This document shows positions 20,441 through 29,623 of a DNA stretch of 64,000 nucleotides, in pieces. Below the pieces are notes generated by a model that was not told the DNA's origin, made no database searches, and saw only the letters and a program-made list of their open reading frames with translations. The translations under genes were made by a program, and so were the position numbers. The stretch's first letter is position 1, and each line of letters begins with the position of its first letter. Origin of the DNA: Runella sp. MFBS21 (GTDB lineage Bacteria; Bacteroidota; Bacteroidia; Cytophagales; Spirosomataceae); the NCBI RefSeq assembly GCF_029433105.1, contig NZ_JARNTW010000002.1, positions 1 through 64,000 of the forward strand, in the 5' to 3' direction.

Positions 20441-20562
20441 TTTGGAATCGATTGATACTGGTGTGTCTGAAATTATATCTTTAAAATTTCATGCCAGTAT
20501 CAACCGATAAGTCCTTGCGAGACTTCAATAAGCCTTCTTAAAAAAAGCAATCCTTTATTTTA

Positions 20563-21036
20563 TTAGGAATGAGCTAGTTCTGATTTCCACTCAAAAGAAG
20601 GTAATTGAATAGGGGCAAGCAATTGCTCTTCGAGTAGATTGGCCCATTCGTTGATATACAGAACCACATCATCCCTAAAATTATGACGTAGGTATCGTTT
20701 ATTTTCAGGAAGACGAATCAAGATACGCGGATCAGATAAGCGTTCGAGGTGTTTAAGGTCGTCGGGGGCAAGGCCAGCAGCCATCATTTCATTGAGGAGC
20801 AAATCCATCGGCAAGCCGCTAGTGGGGCAGTAGTCGTTGAGTTGCTCGTTCCAGTCGCCGCGTCCATTGGCGAGTGCATGGGCGTGGATTTCGGCTTTGG
20901 TAAGTTGGGTGATTTCTTGGGCTAAGTTGCCGCAATTGCAGCTACCCATATGGCCCCACTGATAAGGAGAGCCTTGTTCGATTTTCTTGGCGGTGCGGCG
21001 TAGTGCAGCGATAAGATCAAGATTGGGACGAGCCAT
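20563..21036 (-). CDS. Conserved hypothetical protein, Cys-rich N-terminal half
   Basis: A 157-residue soluble protein. HMGSCNCGNLAQEIT (about residues 29-43) holds two close cysteines and a third occurs in DYCPTSGLPMDLLL, so a metal or cluster site is possible. I recall similar uncharacterised proteins in Bacteroidota, but no function is established. It stands alone between the AsmA-like gene and the S41 peptidase. Confidence 0.65.
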   Translation of the reverse strand: MARPNLDLIAALRRTAKKIEQGSPYQWGHMGSCNCGNLAQEITQLTKAEIHAHALANGRGDWNEQLNDYCPTSGLPMDLLLNEMMAAGLAPDDLKHLERLSDPRILIRLPENKRYLRHNFRDDVVLYINEWANLLEEQLLAPIQLPSFEWKSELAHS

Positions 21037-21214
21037 ACCCTTAAATGTTTAAGTTGGTTGAAGCATTAAGTTGTGTACTTGTTGGCAAAACGTCTTGTTA
21101 AGAGTTTTTGTTTTCAAGCAATTTATGTATTTTTTTGCAAAAATATGATTCAAACATATAGTTTGGAAGCCTACAAAACGACCTTCTGAAGCCTCATTCG
21201 AAATTTTCCACTCA

Positions 21215-22705
21215 ATGAAATATTATAGTATCTTACTTGTATTGTCTTTCTTTTTTTTGATAGCCTGTAGCCCTAAATTCGACCCCCAACGGACCTATTC
21301 AGTAGAACAAACCCGCAGTGATTTTAGACTGATGCGAGCAGCATTGTTGGAAGCTCATCCGGGAATATATCGCTATACTTCGTCAGACAGCATTCGTTGG
21401 ATTTTTGATAAAACCGAGCAAAAACTTGACCACCCCATGACTGAACGAGAGTTTAGGAGGGTCGTAAATCCTGTTTTTTCGTATATACGCTGCGGTCATA
21501 CGGATATTTATCCTTCCAAACAGTATACCCGCTATATCAAAAAAAACAAACCCAGAGAATTTCCTCTTTCTGTATTTTGGGCCAAAGACAAACTCAAAAT
21601 CACCCAAAACCGTACCGACGATACTACCCTCGTACCCGGTGTGGAAATAATAATGGTTGACAATCGCCCGATTGATAAGATAATGAATGAAATGCGCGAC
21701 CTTATTCCGTCGGATGGTTATAATCAAACTTTTAAGATTAATCTTATCAACGGGAATTTTGGGTCGTTTTATCGCTATCTGTATGGCAACAACGATACCT
21801 TTAAAATAAGTACGAAAGACAGTACTGGCAAAATCCGTCATTTGACCTTAACCTACACCATTCCTCCTAAGCCTCTCAGAAGAAAAAATACGCCCAAGCC
21901 CGTAGCTTCTCCCAAACCTAACACCGTGCCTACGGCTTCTCCTTTGCCACGACCCAAACTGCCCAAAGGAGATCGGCGTCATAATTTGAAGATTTCAAAT
22001 AGAGATAGTACTGTGGCGATTTTGGATATTAATACATTTAGGGACAATGGGCATCGTAAATTTTATAAAAAGGCTTTTAGGAGTATTCAAGAAAACAATA
22101 TCAAAAACTTGGTGATTGATTTGAGAGCCAATGGTGGTGGACGGTCGGATGCTAGTGTCAATCTGATGTCGTATTTGTTGGATGCTGATTATGTAGTTTA
22201 TGATACTATTCAAGCCATCAAGCGACGTCCTTCGTTTAATCGGCATTATGGAGGTAAGTTATTACGGTTCTTTGCACGAAATTTTTGGTCAAAAAAGACA
22301 CCTACGGGGACTCTCAGCAACCGCTCTACGGCTAAAGTCCATCATCCCAAGAAAAAGTGGGGATTCAAGGGCAATGTATACTTACTTACCAACGGTGGGT
22401 CTTTTTCGGCGGCGGCGATTTTTCCTTCGATTATCCAGCAGTATAATCCACGAGCGGTAGTAATTGGACGCGAAACGGGTGGCGGACGCTATGGTTGCAA
22501 TGCTTTTATTTCGCCTTATTTGACCTTACCTCAGACCAAAGCCAAAGTCCGAATTCCGATGTTTAAGATAGTGCTACATCTTCCTGGACGCGACCAAGGG
22601 CACGGCGTTATGCCTGATTATCCCGTGGAATATACGTATGAAGATGTGGCAAAAAATCGAGATTTAGACATCGAGAAAGTGTATGAATTGGTCAAAAATA
22701 AGTAA
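21215..22705 (+). CDS. S41 family peptidase, lipoprotein
   Basis: A 496-residue protein with a lipoprotein signal (LIACSPK, Cys about residue 18), so it sits in the cell envelope. The C-terminal tail-specific-protease domain has DLRANGGGRSD (about residues 302-312) and NGGSFSAAAIFPS (about 393-405), where the Ser after GGSF is the likely nucleophile. A proline-rich linker (about 225-250) separates it from the N-terminal part. A TetR regulator follows 17 bases later, probably in the same operon. Confidence 0.88.
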   Translation: MKYYSILLVLSFFFLIACSPKFDPQRTYSVEQTRSDFRLMRAALLEAHPGIYRYTSSDSIRWIFDKTEQKLDHPMTEREFRRVVNPVFSYIRCGHTDIYPSKQYTRYIKKNKPREFPLSVFWAKDKLKITQNRTDDTTLVPGVEIIMVDNRPIDKIMNEMRDLIPSDGYNQTFKINLINGNFGSFYRYLYGNNDTFKISTKDSTGKIRHLTLTYTIPPKPLRRKNTPKPVASPKPNTVPTASPLPRPKLPKGDRRHNLKISNRDSTVAILDINTFRDNGHRKFYKKAFRSIQENNIKNLVIDLRANGGGRSDASVNLMSYLLDADYVVYDTIQAIKRRPSFNRHYGGKLLRFFARNFWSKKTPTGTLSNRSTAKVHHPKKKWGFKGNVYLLTNGGSFSAAAIFPSIIQQYNPRAVVIGRETGGGRYGCNAFISPYLTLPQTKAKVRIPMFKIVLHLPGRDQGHGVMPDYPVEYTYEDVAKNRDLDIEKVYELVKNK

Positions 22706-22722
22706 AGCAGAAGACTTACGAT

Positions 22723-23301
22723 ATGAGAACCAAAGACGAAACCAAAGTAAAGTTGATTCTAAACACTGCGCTCAAAATGATTGCGAGGGTAGGGTTGGCG
22801 GGGCTTAAAATGTCGGATTTGGCCAAAGAAGCAGGAGTCGCTACCGGAACAGTTTATATCTATTTTGAGGACAAAAATCACCTGATTCGGGAGTTGTATA
22901 TGTATTTGCATCATGCACACGCCCGCGACCTTGTGCGGGACATTGGAGAGAGTGAACCGCTCAAAATAAAAATCAAAAAAATGAGCCGTAACTACCTCCT
23001 CGACCAAGTAAGTCATCCTGAATATGGCGCTTTTTTGGAGCAGTATTTTCGCTCACCTTATGCCGAAACCAACGATGCCATGCAGGTCGAAAGGGAACTA
23101 TTAACGCAGCCGTTACATAGTTTGGTGGTAGAAGGTCAGTATCAGAGTCTCATCAAAGAAGCAGATCCTGTGCTGCTCGTTACGCTCATTTGTGGAATGC
23201 TCAATGAGGTAGCCAAAAAACTTATCTATGCTCAAAAGGAAATGACTCCCTCAGAATGGGAACTGACGTTTAGTGTGCTTTGGGATGGAATTAGAAGTTA
23301 G
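22723..23301 (+). CDS. TetR family transcriptional regulator
   Basis: A 192-residue regulator. The N-terminal helix-turn-helix is clear: MIARVGLAGLKMSDLAKEAG then VATGTVYIYFEDKNHLI (about residues 19-56). The C-terminal ligand-binding domain is not specific enough to assign. It follows the S41 peptidase by 17 bases and may be cotranscribed with it. The acyltransferase downstream is separated by about 140 bases and could be a target. Confidence 0.92.
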   Translation: MRTKDETKVKLILNTALKMIARVGLAGLKMSDLAKEAGVATGTVYIYFEDKNHLIRELYMYLHHAHARDLVRDIGESEPLKIKIKKMSRNYLLDQVSHPEYGAFLEQYFRSPYAETNDAMQVERELLTQPLHSLVVEGQYQSLIKEADPVLLVTLICGMLNEVAKKLIYAQKEMTPSEWELTFSVLWDGIRS

Positions 23302-23440
23302 ATAGCCACCCAATGACCTCATAATAAAAGTTTTAGTAGACTTTGCTCATTTAAGCTTTAATTAGAGTCGCGAAATGTAGCTCCTTTCTTTGATAAGATA
23401 GGAAAGAAGGTTTTCGTTTAAGGTCTAACTAACTTCACTT

Positions 23441-24790
23441 ATGCTTTTTTATATTCTTCTTAAATGGATAATCCGGGTTGCTTTAAGGGTATTTTTTAGG
23501 CGTTTTCAGGTAGATGGCCTAGAAAAGCTAAAGGCATCCAAAGGACCATTGATATTGGCTGTCAATCACCCTAATACCTTTATGGACCCACTTATCGTGG
23601 CTACACTGATGCCACAGCGGGTAGCTTTCATTGCCAATGGCAGTATTTTCAACCGTTTTACCCGACCGATTTTTAAGTACTTGCACGTCATACCTGTTTA
23701 TCGCAAAAAAGATACTTCGGATGTGCCACTTTCGCCCGCCGAACTCAACAAACAAACTTTCCAACGGTGCTATGATTATTTGGAAGCGCGAGGAACAATT
23801 CTGATTTTTCCAGAAGGAACGAGTGAGATTGAGCGGCGTCTGCGTGAACTCAAAACCGGAACGGCCAGGATTGCATTAGGGGCGGAGTACGAAAACGACT
23901 TTCAATTAGGTCTCACTATTTTGCCAATTGGTCTCAATTACTCCAATCCTATTCATTTCAGAAGTGAGGTGTTTGTTAATGTAGGGCAACCGATTGCTGT
24001 TTCAGATTTTAAGGAAAAATACCGACCCGATAGTTTTGAAACAGTGGAGGAAGTAACGGATTTGATTCAAAAAAGACTCAGTGATACGGTGATTATCACC
24101 GAAGATGACGAAGAAGATACCTTGGTAGGTCAGATTGAGACATTGTACAAAAATCAATTGTTTGAAGATTTGTTGCTGAATCGTCGTTTGAAAAAAGATG
24201 AATTTTTTCTGATTAAACAAATAGTAACTGCCGTCAGACATTTTGAAGAGCAACGTCCTCAACTTTACAAATCACTTCAAACTCAACTCACTAACTACTT
24301 TGACAATCTCAAACAGTTGCATCTTTCGGACGAAGTATTTGCACAGACGCGGCGCATCTATCCATACCTTTGGCAGACGATATTGCCTTTAGTGATAGGT
24401 TTTCCGATTTATGTATTAGGCTTGATTTTCAATTATATACCCTATATACTTCCTTCCAAAATCGCTCGTTTGATTACTTCCGACGCCACCTATCGTGCCC
24501 CTCTTATGATGAGTCTTGGGGTGGTTGTTTTTCCAGTAGTCTATGCTTTTCAGATAGGGGTGATACATTCATTTTTTCAAGATGTTTGGCTTACTTTGGG
24601 CTTTGCGGTTTTGCTTCCCTTGAGTGGTTATTTTGTATTGTGGTATTGGGATGTGGTCGTGAGATTAAGGCATACTTGGCAAGCTCTCCGATTATTCCGT
24701 CATAAACCTTCTTTGATGAAAAGTTTGATAAACCAAAGAAATGGTATATTTGAGGAGCTAAAGGAGGCGAAAAAAAATTACCTGAGGTAG
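23441..24790 (+). CDS. Lysophospholipid/glycerol-3-phosphate acyltransferase (PlsC-like)
   Basis: A 449-residue membrane acyltransferase. The catalytic segment reads NHPNTFMDP (about residues 43-51), spaced HX5D and not the usual HX4D, and the second block is FPEGTSEIERRLRELKTGTA (about 127-146). Both resemble the Sct1/Gpt2-like branch of PlsC-fold enzymes as I recall it. Two pairs of hydrophobic segments lie in the C-terminal half (about 310-350 and 355-410). It likely acylates glycerol-3-phosphate or a lysophospholipid; the donor is unknown. Confidence 0.82.
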   Translation: MLFYILLKWIIRVALRVFFRRFQVDGLEKLKASKGPLILAVNHPNTFMDPLIVATLMPQRVAFIANGSIFNRFTRPIFKYLHVIPVYRKKDTSDVPLSPAELNKQTFQRCYDYLEARGTILIFPEGTSEIERRLRELKTGTARIALGAEYENDFQLGLTILPIGLNYSNPIHFRSEVFVNVGQPIAVSDFKEKYRPDSFETVEEVTDLIQKRLSDTVIITEDDEEDTLVGQIETLYKNQLFEDLLLNRRLKKDEFFLIKQIVTAVRHFEEQRPQLYKSLQTQLTNYFDNLKQLHLSDEVFAQTRRIYPYLWQTILPLVIGFPIYVLGLIFNYIPYILPSKIARLITSDATYRAPLMMSLGVVVFPVVYAFQIGVIHSFFQDVWLTLGFAVLLPLSGYFVLWYWDVVVRLRHTWQALRLFRHKPSLMKSLINQRNGIFEELKEAKKNYLR

Positions 24791-24921
24791 TTTTGGTATA
24801 TTATTTCCTTTTGTTGTTAAAATCCTACGTCTATTCTAATAGCAAAGCGCAAGGAGTGTTTTGGAAAAAAGAGAAGAGAAACGTCTCAGGAAGTGGGTTA
24901 GGATTTTCCAACCTCCAACCT

Positions 24922-24929
24922 TATATTTG
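24922..24929 (+). promoter_or_regulatory. -7 element at the receiver gene, near-leaderless transcript
   Basis: TATATTTG (TAnnTTTG) ends eight bases before the ATG at 24937, so the predicted transcription start falls at or next to the start codon. A matching -33 TTG is not obvious. Confidence 0.45.
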
Positions 24930-24936
24930 CTAATAT

Positions 24937-25371
24937 ATGAAAAACGAAAAGGTTAATATTTTCTATATTGATGATGATGCAGATGACCGTATGCTTTTTG
25001 AAGAGGCATTGGCGGAAGTAGATAAGAGCATCGCTCTCACTGCTTTAGAAGATGCGGATGAGTTGCTATATATTTTGGACAATCCTCCTCCTGTCCCGTA
25101 TCTTATCTTTGTAGATTTGAACATGCCGCGTAAAAACGGTTATCAGCTACTAAAAGAAATTAAATCGAATCAATCATTTCGGAGGTTTCCAGTGTTGATT
25201 TTGACTACTTCGGCTGAAGAAGAAGCTATCGAAAATGCTCGCTTGCTTGGTGCAAATGCTTTTATTACGAAGCCTAGCAATTTTGCGTCCCTAAAAGCTA
25301 TCTTGAACAAATGCCTAAAGTTGGACTGGAATATCGCCAGCCCTCATGGCTTTGTGATTGGTGCCAACTAA
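24937..25371 (+). CDS. Single-domain response regulator (Rcp1-like)
   Basis: A 144-residue stand-alone receiver domain. The acidic pocket is IDDDADD (residues 11-17), the phosphoacceptor is Asp60 in FVDLNMPRKNG, Thr/Ser in LTTSAEE and Lys in ITKPSNF complete the site. The family includes Rcp1, the partner of cyanobacterial phytochrome Cph1. It lies about 130 bases upstream of heme oxygenase and bacteriophytochrome on the same strand, so it is the natural phosphoacceptor of that kinase. Confidence 0.88.
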   Translation: MKNEKVNIFYIDDDADDRMLFEEALAEVDKSIALTALEDADELLYILDNPPPVPYLIFVDLNMPRKNGYQLLKEIKSNQSFRRFPVLILTTSAEEEAIENARLLGANAFITKPSNFASLKAILNKCLKLDWNIASPHGFVIGAN

Positions 25372-25503
25372 TTCACCATAATTTGAGTAGTGTGAGTGCA
25401 TATAATCTTTGTGTGCATAAAATACGTATAATATAGTGTAAGCAGAGCGAAAAATGGAGGGGACAAAATCTTTTTGTACCACTATAACTTTGATAAATTA
25501 CGT

Positions 25504-26130
25504 ATGCAAGACGCAACGATTGATTATACTCAAGATAGAAAAAAAGAATTTCTAAAAAGACTCCGTATGCATACGCAGTCTCAACATACAGCGCTAGAAG
25601 AGCACCCATTGTCGGTTTCTCTTTTCAAAGAAGAGGTGAATTTAGATGATTACCTACGATATTTAAAGGCAATGTATGGGGTAGTAGCTGGTTTTGAAGA
25701 AGCCTATTATCCAATTTTGAAAGATTGGGTACCGGCTATTGAGCTCCGTCGCAAAACCCCTTGGCTTGCACAGGATTTACAACTGCTCAAGAGCGATATA
25801 CCTTCTTCTATATCCGTACCCACCTTTTTAGAATATTCTCCAAACCCAGCTTATTTGTTGGGTAAAATGTACGTTATGGAGGGCTCTGCACTGGGAGGGG
25901 CTGTTATTTATAAACACTTACAACCCAAACTGGGATTTTCGCCTGAGGAGGGAGGGCGTTATTTTTATGGCTATGGGAGCCAAACAGCAGGCATGTGGAG
26001 AGCTTTTTTGGAAGTGTTGACTACGCAAGCATTGGTAGAAAATGCCGAGCCAAATATACTAAAAGGCGCAGCGGAGCAGTTTGTAGCTATACAAACATTT
26101 TTCGACACCCAATTATTAGTATCTCGATGA
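25504..26130 (+). CDS. bphO: Biliverdin-producing heme oxygenase (BphO-like)
   Basis: A 208-residue heme oxygenase. His28 in MHTQSQHTALEEHPL is the likely proximal heme ligand and the distal helix reads LLGKMYVMEGSALGGAVIY (about residues 119-137), with its Gly-rich part over the heme. It opens heme to biliverdin IX-alpha, the chromophore of the neighbouring phytochrome. The start ATG at 25504 is preferred to TTG at 25474; a TAACTTTG box at 25485-25492 lies between them. Its stop overlaps the bphP start by four bases (ATGA), implying coupled translation. Confidence 0.93.
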   Translation: MQDATIDYTQDRKKEFLKRLRMHTQSQHTALEEHPLSVSLFKEEVNLDDYLRYLKAMYGVVAGFEEAYYPILKDWVPAIELRRKTPWLAQDLQLLKSDIPSSISVPTFLEYSPNPAYLLGKMYVMEGSALGGAVIYKHLQPKLGFSPEEGGRYFYGYGSQTAGMWRAFLEVLTTQALVENAEPNILKGAAEQFVAIQTFFDTQLLVSR

Positions 26131-28388
26131 TTATCAATACCATTGTCAATCGCGATATAGCCAATTTAAAGGATTGTGAAAGTGAACCAATCCATATTCC
26201 AGGAAGTATTCAGCCGCATGGATTTCTTTTGGCTTTTGATGCAGCGTTTAAGGTCGTTTATGCCAGCGACAATTGCTCCGTTTTTATAGGAGTTCCTATT
26301 GAAAAAATCTTAAACAATCGTTTTGGGGCGATTTTTTCTCCAGCGATAGAGGTAGCTCTCGAAACACATCTCAAACAATATGGCTCCCAGGTGGCGCAGC
26401 CTTTTGTACTCGAATATCAAAATCAAAAATACAACTGCACACTACAACCTACTGGACAGTGGTATTTGTTTGAAGCAGAGCCTTTTCCTGATGGTCATTT
26501 ACGGCTTCCAGATTTGTATAATCAAACTCGGAAGTTTGTCCATTATCTTCAAGAAACAGCTACGTTACAGTCTCTTTGTCAGTTGATTGCGGCCGAAACT
26601 CGCGACATTACGGGCTACGACCGGGTGATGATTTATAAGTTTGATGAGGCTTATAATGGGGCAGTGATTGCCGAAAGCAAGCGCGAGGATTTGGAGCCGT
26701 TTTTGGGGCTTCATTATCCTCATACTGATATTCCTCCTCAAGCGAGAGAGCTTTATTTGCGCAACCTTATGCGTATGATAGCCGATGTACATTATGAGCC
26801 AGTGCCTATCCTAACGACCCAGCATAGCACTCACCGCGATTTGGATTTGAGTTTGTCGGTATTGAGAAGTGTGTCGCCGATTCATATTGAATATCTCAAA
26901 AACATGGGCGTAGGTGCGACGCTCACGATTTCGATTATCAACAATCATCGACTGTGGGGGCTTATTTCTTGTCATCATTATAGTCCCAAAAATCTCCCTC
27001 ACTATACGCGCCTTTCGGCACTGCTACAAGGGCATTTTTTATCTTCCCAAATCAACGTCCGTCAACAGGCCGAAGAGTATGCTCTCGCCAAAAATGTGGA
27101 ACAGAGCTTGGAAGTAATTTTAAATATGACGTCTCACGTTCATCAGGATTTTATTCCAAGGTTTCTGACAAATGAGCATAGCTTAAAAGTCGTAAACGCC
27201 CGAGGAATGGCGATTTTGTACGACAACAAACTATATCTACATGGTACAACACCTACCGAAGAGGAAGTATATCAATTGATAGGTCAATTGTCCAACATCT
27301 CAAAAGGAAACGTATTTTATACCAACAAACTGGTAGACGTCTATCCTAAGGCTGAGCAACTTACGACTACTGCGGCAGGAGTAATATATTATCCTTTTGG
27401 GGGATATTTGCAGGACTGTATACTTTGGTTTAGACCAGAGACTCCTCAAGAAGTAAATTGGGCGGGCGATCCCTCAAAATCTATTGAATATAATCCAAAC
27501 GGTCTTTCTCCGCGCAAATCTTTTGATTTGTGGAAGCAAATCAAAAGATTTGAAAGTCGTCTGTGGGAAAAGCCCGAATTGACAGCCGCTGCTACGGTAT
27601 CCTATGCGCTTCAAACACAAATACATCTCAACCAGCTTACGCAGGATAAAATAAAACTGGCTCAGCTTAGCGATAAACTCCAAAAAGCGGTATCCGAACT
27701 CGAAAACATCAACTGGATAAGTACGCATGATTTAAAAGAACCATTGCGAAAGATACAGACTTTTGCGTCGCGTATTTTGGAAGATGAGCACAACACTTAC
27801 GCACCTATGGTGATTCAGTCGGTGACTAGGATGAAAGATGCTGCCGTAAGGATGCAGACGCTCATTCAAGACTTGGTCGCTTATTCGCAGGTAAGTAAAA
27901 GTCAGAACCAGCTTGTAGATACCGACCTTAATAAGATAAATGAAGAGGTATTGGCTGAGTTGGCGAGCGAAATCAACGAAAAAAATGCGGTTGTAGAATC
28001 GGATACTTTGCCTTCGGTAAAAGGCGTTTCGTTTTTACTGAAACAGCTATGGATTAACGTGATAGGTAATGCGCTGAAATTTAGCAAAACACACATCCCA
28101 TTGTCTATCCAAATCAGATGTACCATGGTCGAAAAAACAGTAGAAGGACGACTGAAATCTTTCTACCAAGTTTCCTTTATCGACAATGGTATAGGATTCG
28201 ACAATGAATATGCACACCAGATATTTGAGGTTTTCAAACGCATTCATAGTCCAAGTCAATACCGAGGTTCAGGAATTGGTCTGTCGATTTGTAAAAAAAT
28301 TATGGAAAATCATCACGGGTTTATGGACGCTCAAAGTCAGAAAAATGTCGGCACAATCATCCGAGTATATTTCCCGACTGTGCTTTGA
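26127..28388 (+). CDS. bphP: Bacteriophytochrome histidine kinase
   Basis: A 753-residue red/far-red photoreceptor kinase when started at the ATG overlapping the bphO stop. Cys17 in KDCESEPIHIPGSIQPHG is the bacteriophytochrome bilin attachment residue. PAS (about 18-115), GAF (about 135-310, with DRVMIYKFDE and HYPHTDIPPQAR) and PHY (about 320-500) follow, then a HisKA domain with phosphoacceptor His in ISTHDLKEPLRKI (about residue 535) and an HATPase (DNGIGFDNEYAHQIFEVF; GSGIGLSICKKI). The usual PASDIP reads PHTDIP here, keeping the Asp. It forms one light-signalling unit with bphO and the upstream receiver. Confidence 0.95.
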   Translation: MIINTIVNRDIANLKDCESEPIHIPGSIQPHGFLLAFDAAFKVVYASDNCSVFIGVPIEKILNNRFGAIFSPAIEVALETHLKQYGSQVAQPFVLEYQNQKYNCTLQPTGQWYLFEAEPFPDGHLRLPDLYNQTRKFVHYLQETATLQSLCQLIAAETRDITGYDRVMIYKFDEAYNGAVIAESKREDLEPFLGLHYPHTDIPPQARELYLRNLMRMIADVHYEPVPILTTQHSTHRDLDLSLSVLRSVSPIHIEYLKNMGVGATLTISIINNHRLWGLISCHHYSPKNLPHYTRLSALLQGHFLSSQINVRQQAEEYALAKNVEQSLEVILNMTSHVHQDFIPRFLTNEHSLKVVNARGMAILYDNKLYLHGTTPTEEEVYQLIGQLSNISKGNVFYTNKLVDVYPKAEQLTTTAAGVIYYPFGGYLQDCILWFRPETPQEVNWAGDPSKSIEYNPNGLSPRKSFDLWKQIKRFESRLWEKPELTAAATVSYALQTQIHLNQLTQDKIKLAQLSDKLQKAVSELENINWISTHDLKEPLRKIQTFASRILEDEHNTYAPMVIQSVTRMKDAAVRMQTLIQDLVAYSQVSKSQNQLVDTDLNKINEEVLAELASEINEKNAVVESDTLPSVKGVSFLLKQLWINVIGNALKFSKTHIPLSIQIRCTMVEKTVEGRLKSFYQVSFIDNGIGFDNEYAHQIFEVFKRIHSPSQYRGSGIGLSICKKIMENHHGFMDAQSQKNVGTIIRVYFPTVL

Positions 28389-29172
28389 GTACATCGTTAA
28401 GGATTTGTAAAACACCATTTTCATCGTTGGTTTTGGCCCTAAAACGTGCCGCTTCCTTTACATATTCATGGGCATTTTCCATGGCGTAGGAGTAATAGGC
28501 CTGATGCATCATTTCGAGGTCGTTGAGATAATCGCCAAAGACCATAGTCTCATCGATACTCACTCCATAGGTTTTTTGTAATATGGCAAGAGCTTGGCCT
28601 TTATTGGCAAGTTTGTGTGATATATCTAGCCAGATACCCGCCGACACTTTTACTTGTAGCGGTGCTTCCCATGGTTTGAAATGCAGATAACTATTGGTAG
28701 CAGAGCCTGCCAAATCGCAGATGCTTACTTTCAAGCACGAGTCGTCGTCGATTTTGAGTAAATCATCTACTAATTCGTAGCGTTCAAAATACTTCGTAAA
28801 CTGTGCCCAAAAGGCGTCTTCCGTATTTTCGACATACGCTTTCTTTTTCCCACACAAGATAGGATAAGCATTTGGAATTTGACGTGCTACCCGAATCAAC
28901 TCTTTGGTAGTGAGATTATCAAGCGACTGCACATATAGTTCTTGGTTTTGAAATACTACATAACTACCATTTTCGGCAACAAAAATAACGTCGTCTTGGA
29001 TAGGCTCAAAGCGCTTGCGGAGATTGTAATATTGGCGACCACTAGCAGCCGCAAAATACAAGCCCCTAGCTTTTAGTTCATCAAAAAGTGGATAAAATGT
29101 ATCACTCAATTCCCCTTTGGAATTGAGCAAAGTTCCGTCCATGTCGGTGGCTATCAGTTTAATGTCTTTCAT
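28357..29172 (-). CDS. Cof-type HAD phosphatase
   Basis: A 271-residue haloacid dehalogenase-family phosphatase of the Cof type. Motif I is ATDMDGTLLNSKGEL (about residues 8-22), motif II AASGRQYYNLRK (about 58-69), and motif IV GDYLNDLEMM (about 212-221) with the Lys of motif III in SHKLANKGQALAIL. These enzymes dephosphorylate sugar phosphates or flavin-type cofactors; the substrate is not predictable. Its 3' end overlaps bphP convergently by 32 bases. Confidence 0.92.
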   Translation of the reverse strand: MKDIKLIATDMDGTLLNSKGELSDTFYPLFDELKARGLYFAAASGRQYYNLRKRFEPIQDDVIFVAENGSYVVFQNQELYVQSLDNLTTKELIRVARQIPNAYPILCGKKKAYVENTEDAFWAQFTKYFERYELVDDLLKIDDDSCLKVSICDLAGSATNSYLHFKPWEAPLQVKVSAGIWLDISHKLANKGQALAILQKTYGVSIDETMVFGDYLNDLEMMHQAYYSYAMENAHEYVKEAARFRAKTNDENGVLQILNDVLKAQSGNILG

Positions 29173-29336
29173 GTATAAGTAAGGAGAATTTGTGGCTCAG
29201 AAGTTCACTATGATTGATGACATCTGTTTACTTTTTTCAAAAATGTACTATTTTTAAACCAAGCAATGGTTTTTATCACATAAGCAACTAAGCAAAATTA
29301 AGCGAGTATAAAGCTAATTTTATTTTAACCCCATGC

Positions 29337-29457
29337 CTTTAGGCTGGGGATACAATCTGAGAGCTTTACGTGGGGCTTTAGCCCTGATTTTTTGACAAAA
29401 AGGCGTAAAAATCAGGGCTGAAGCCCTACGTTGTGCTTTACCCACCCCAGCCTAAAG
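29337..29457. repeat. REP/MITE-like double hairpin
   Basis: Outer arms CTTTAGGCTGGGG (29337-29349) and CCCCAGCCTAAAG (29445-29457) are perfectly complementary. Inside, 25-base arms 29368-29392 and 29407-29431 match with two differences and contain GGGCTTTAGCCCTGA-type sequence. The whole resembles the intergenic palindromes associated with RAYT transposases or short MITEs in Bacteroidota. The remainder of the 450-base gap between the HAD gene and 29624 shows nothing else. Confidence 0.7.
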
Positions 29458-29623
29458 TCGGAGCGCTGATGCGACGTGGAGTGAAAGGAGTCACCTATTG
29501 TTGATAATATCCAGTTTAACATTGCATAATTATTTAAGTCTTAGTTTACAATCAATCCACAAAAAAATGGGTATGGCTTGCCTTTTTTGTCCTTAAAAAA
29601 GTGGATAGAAAAATCTTTTTAAA

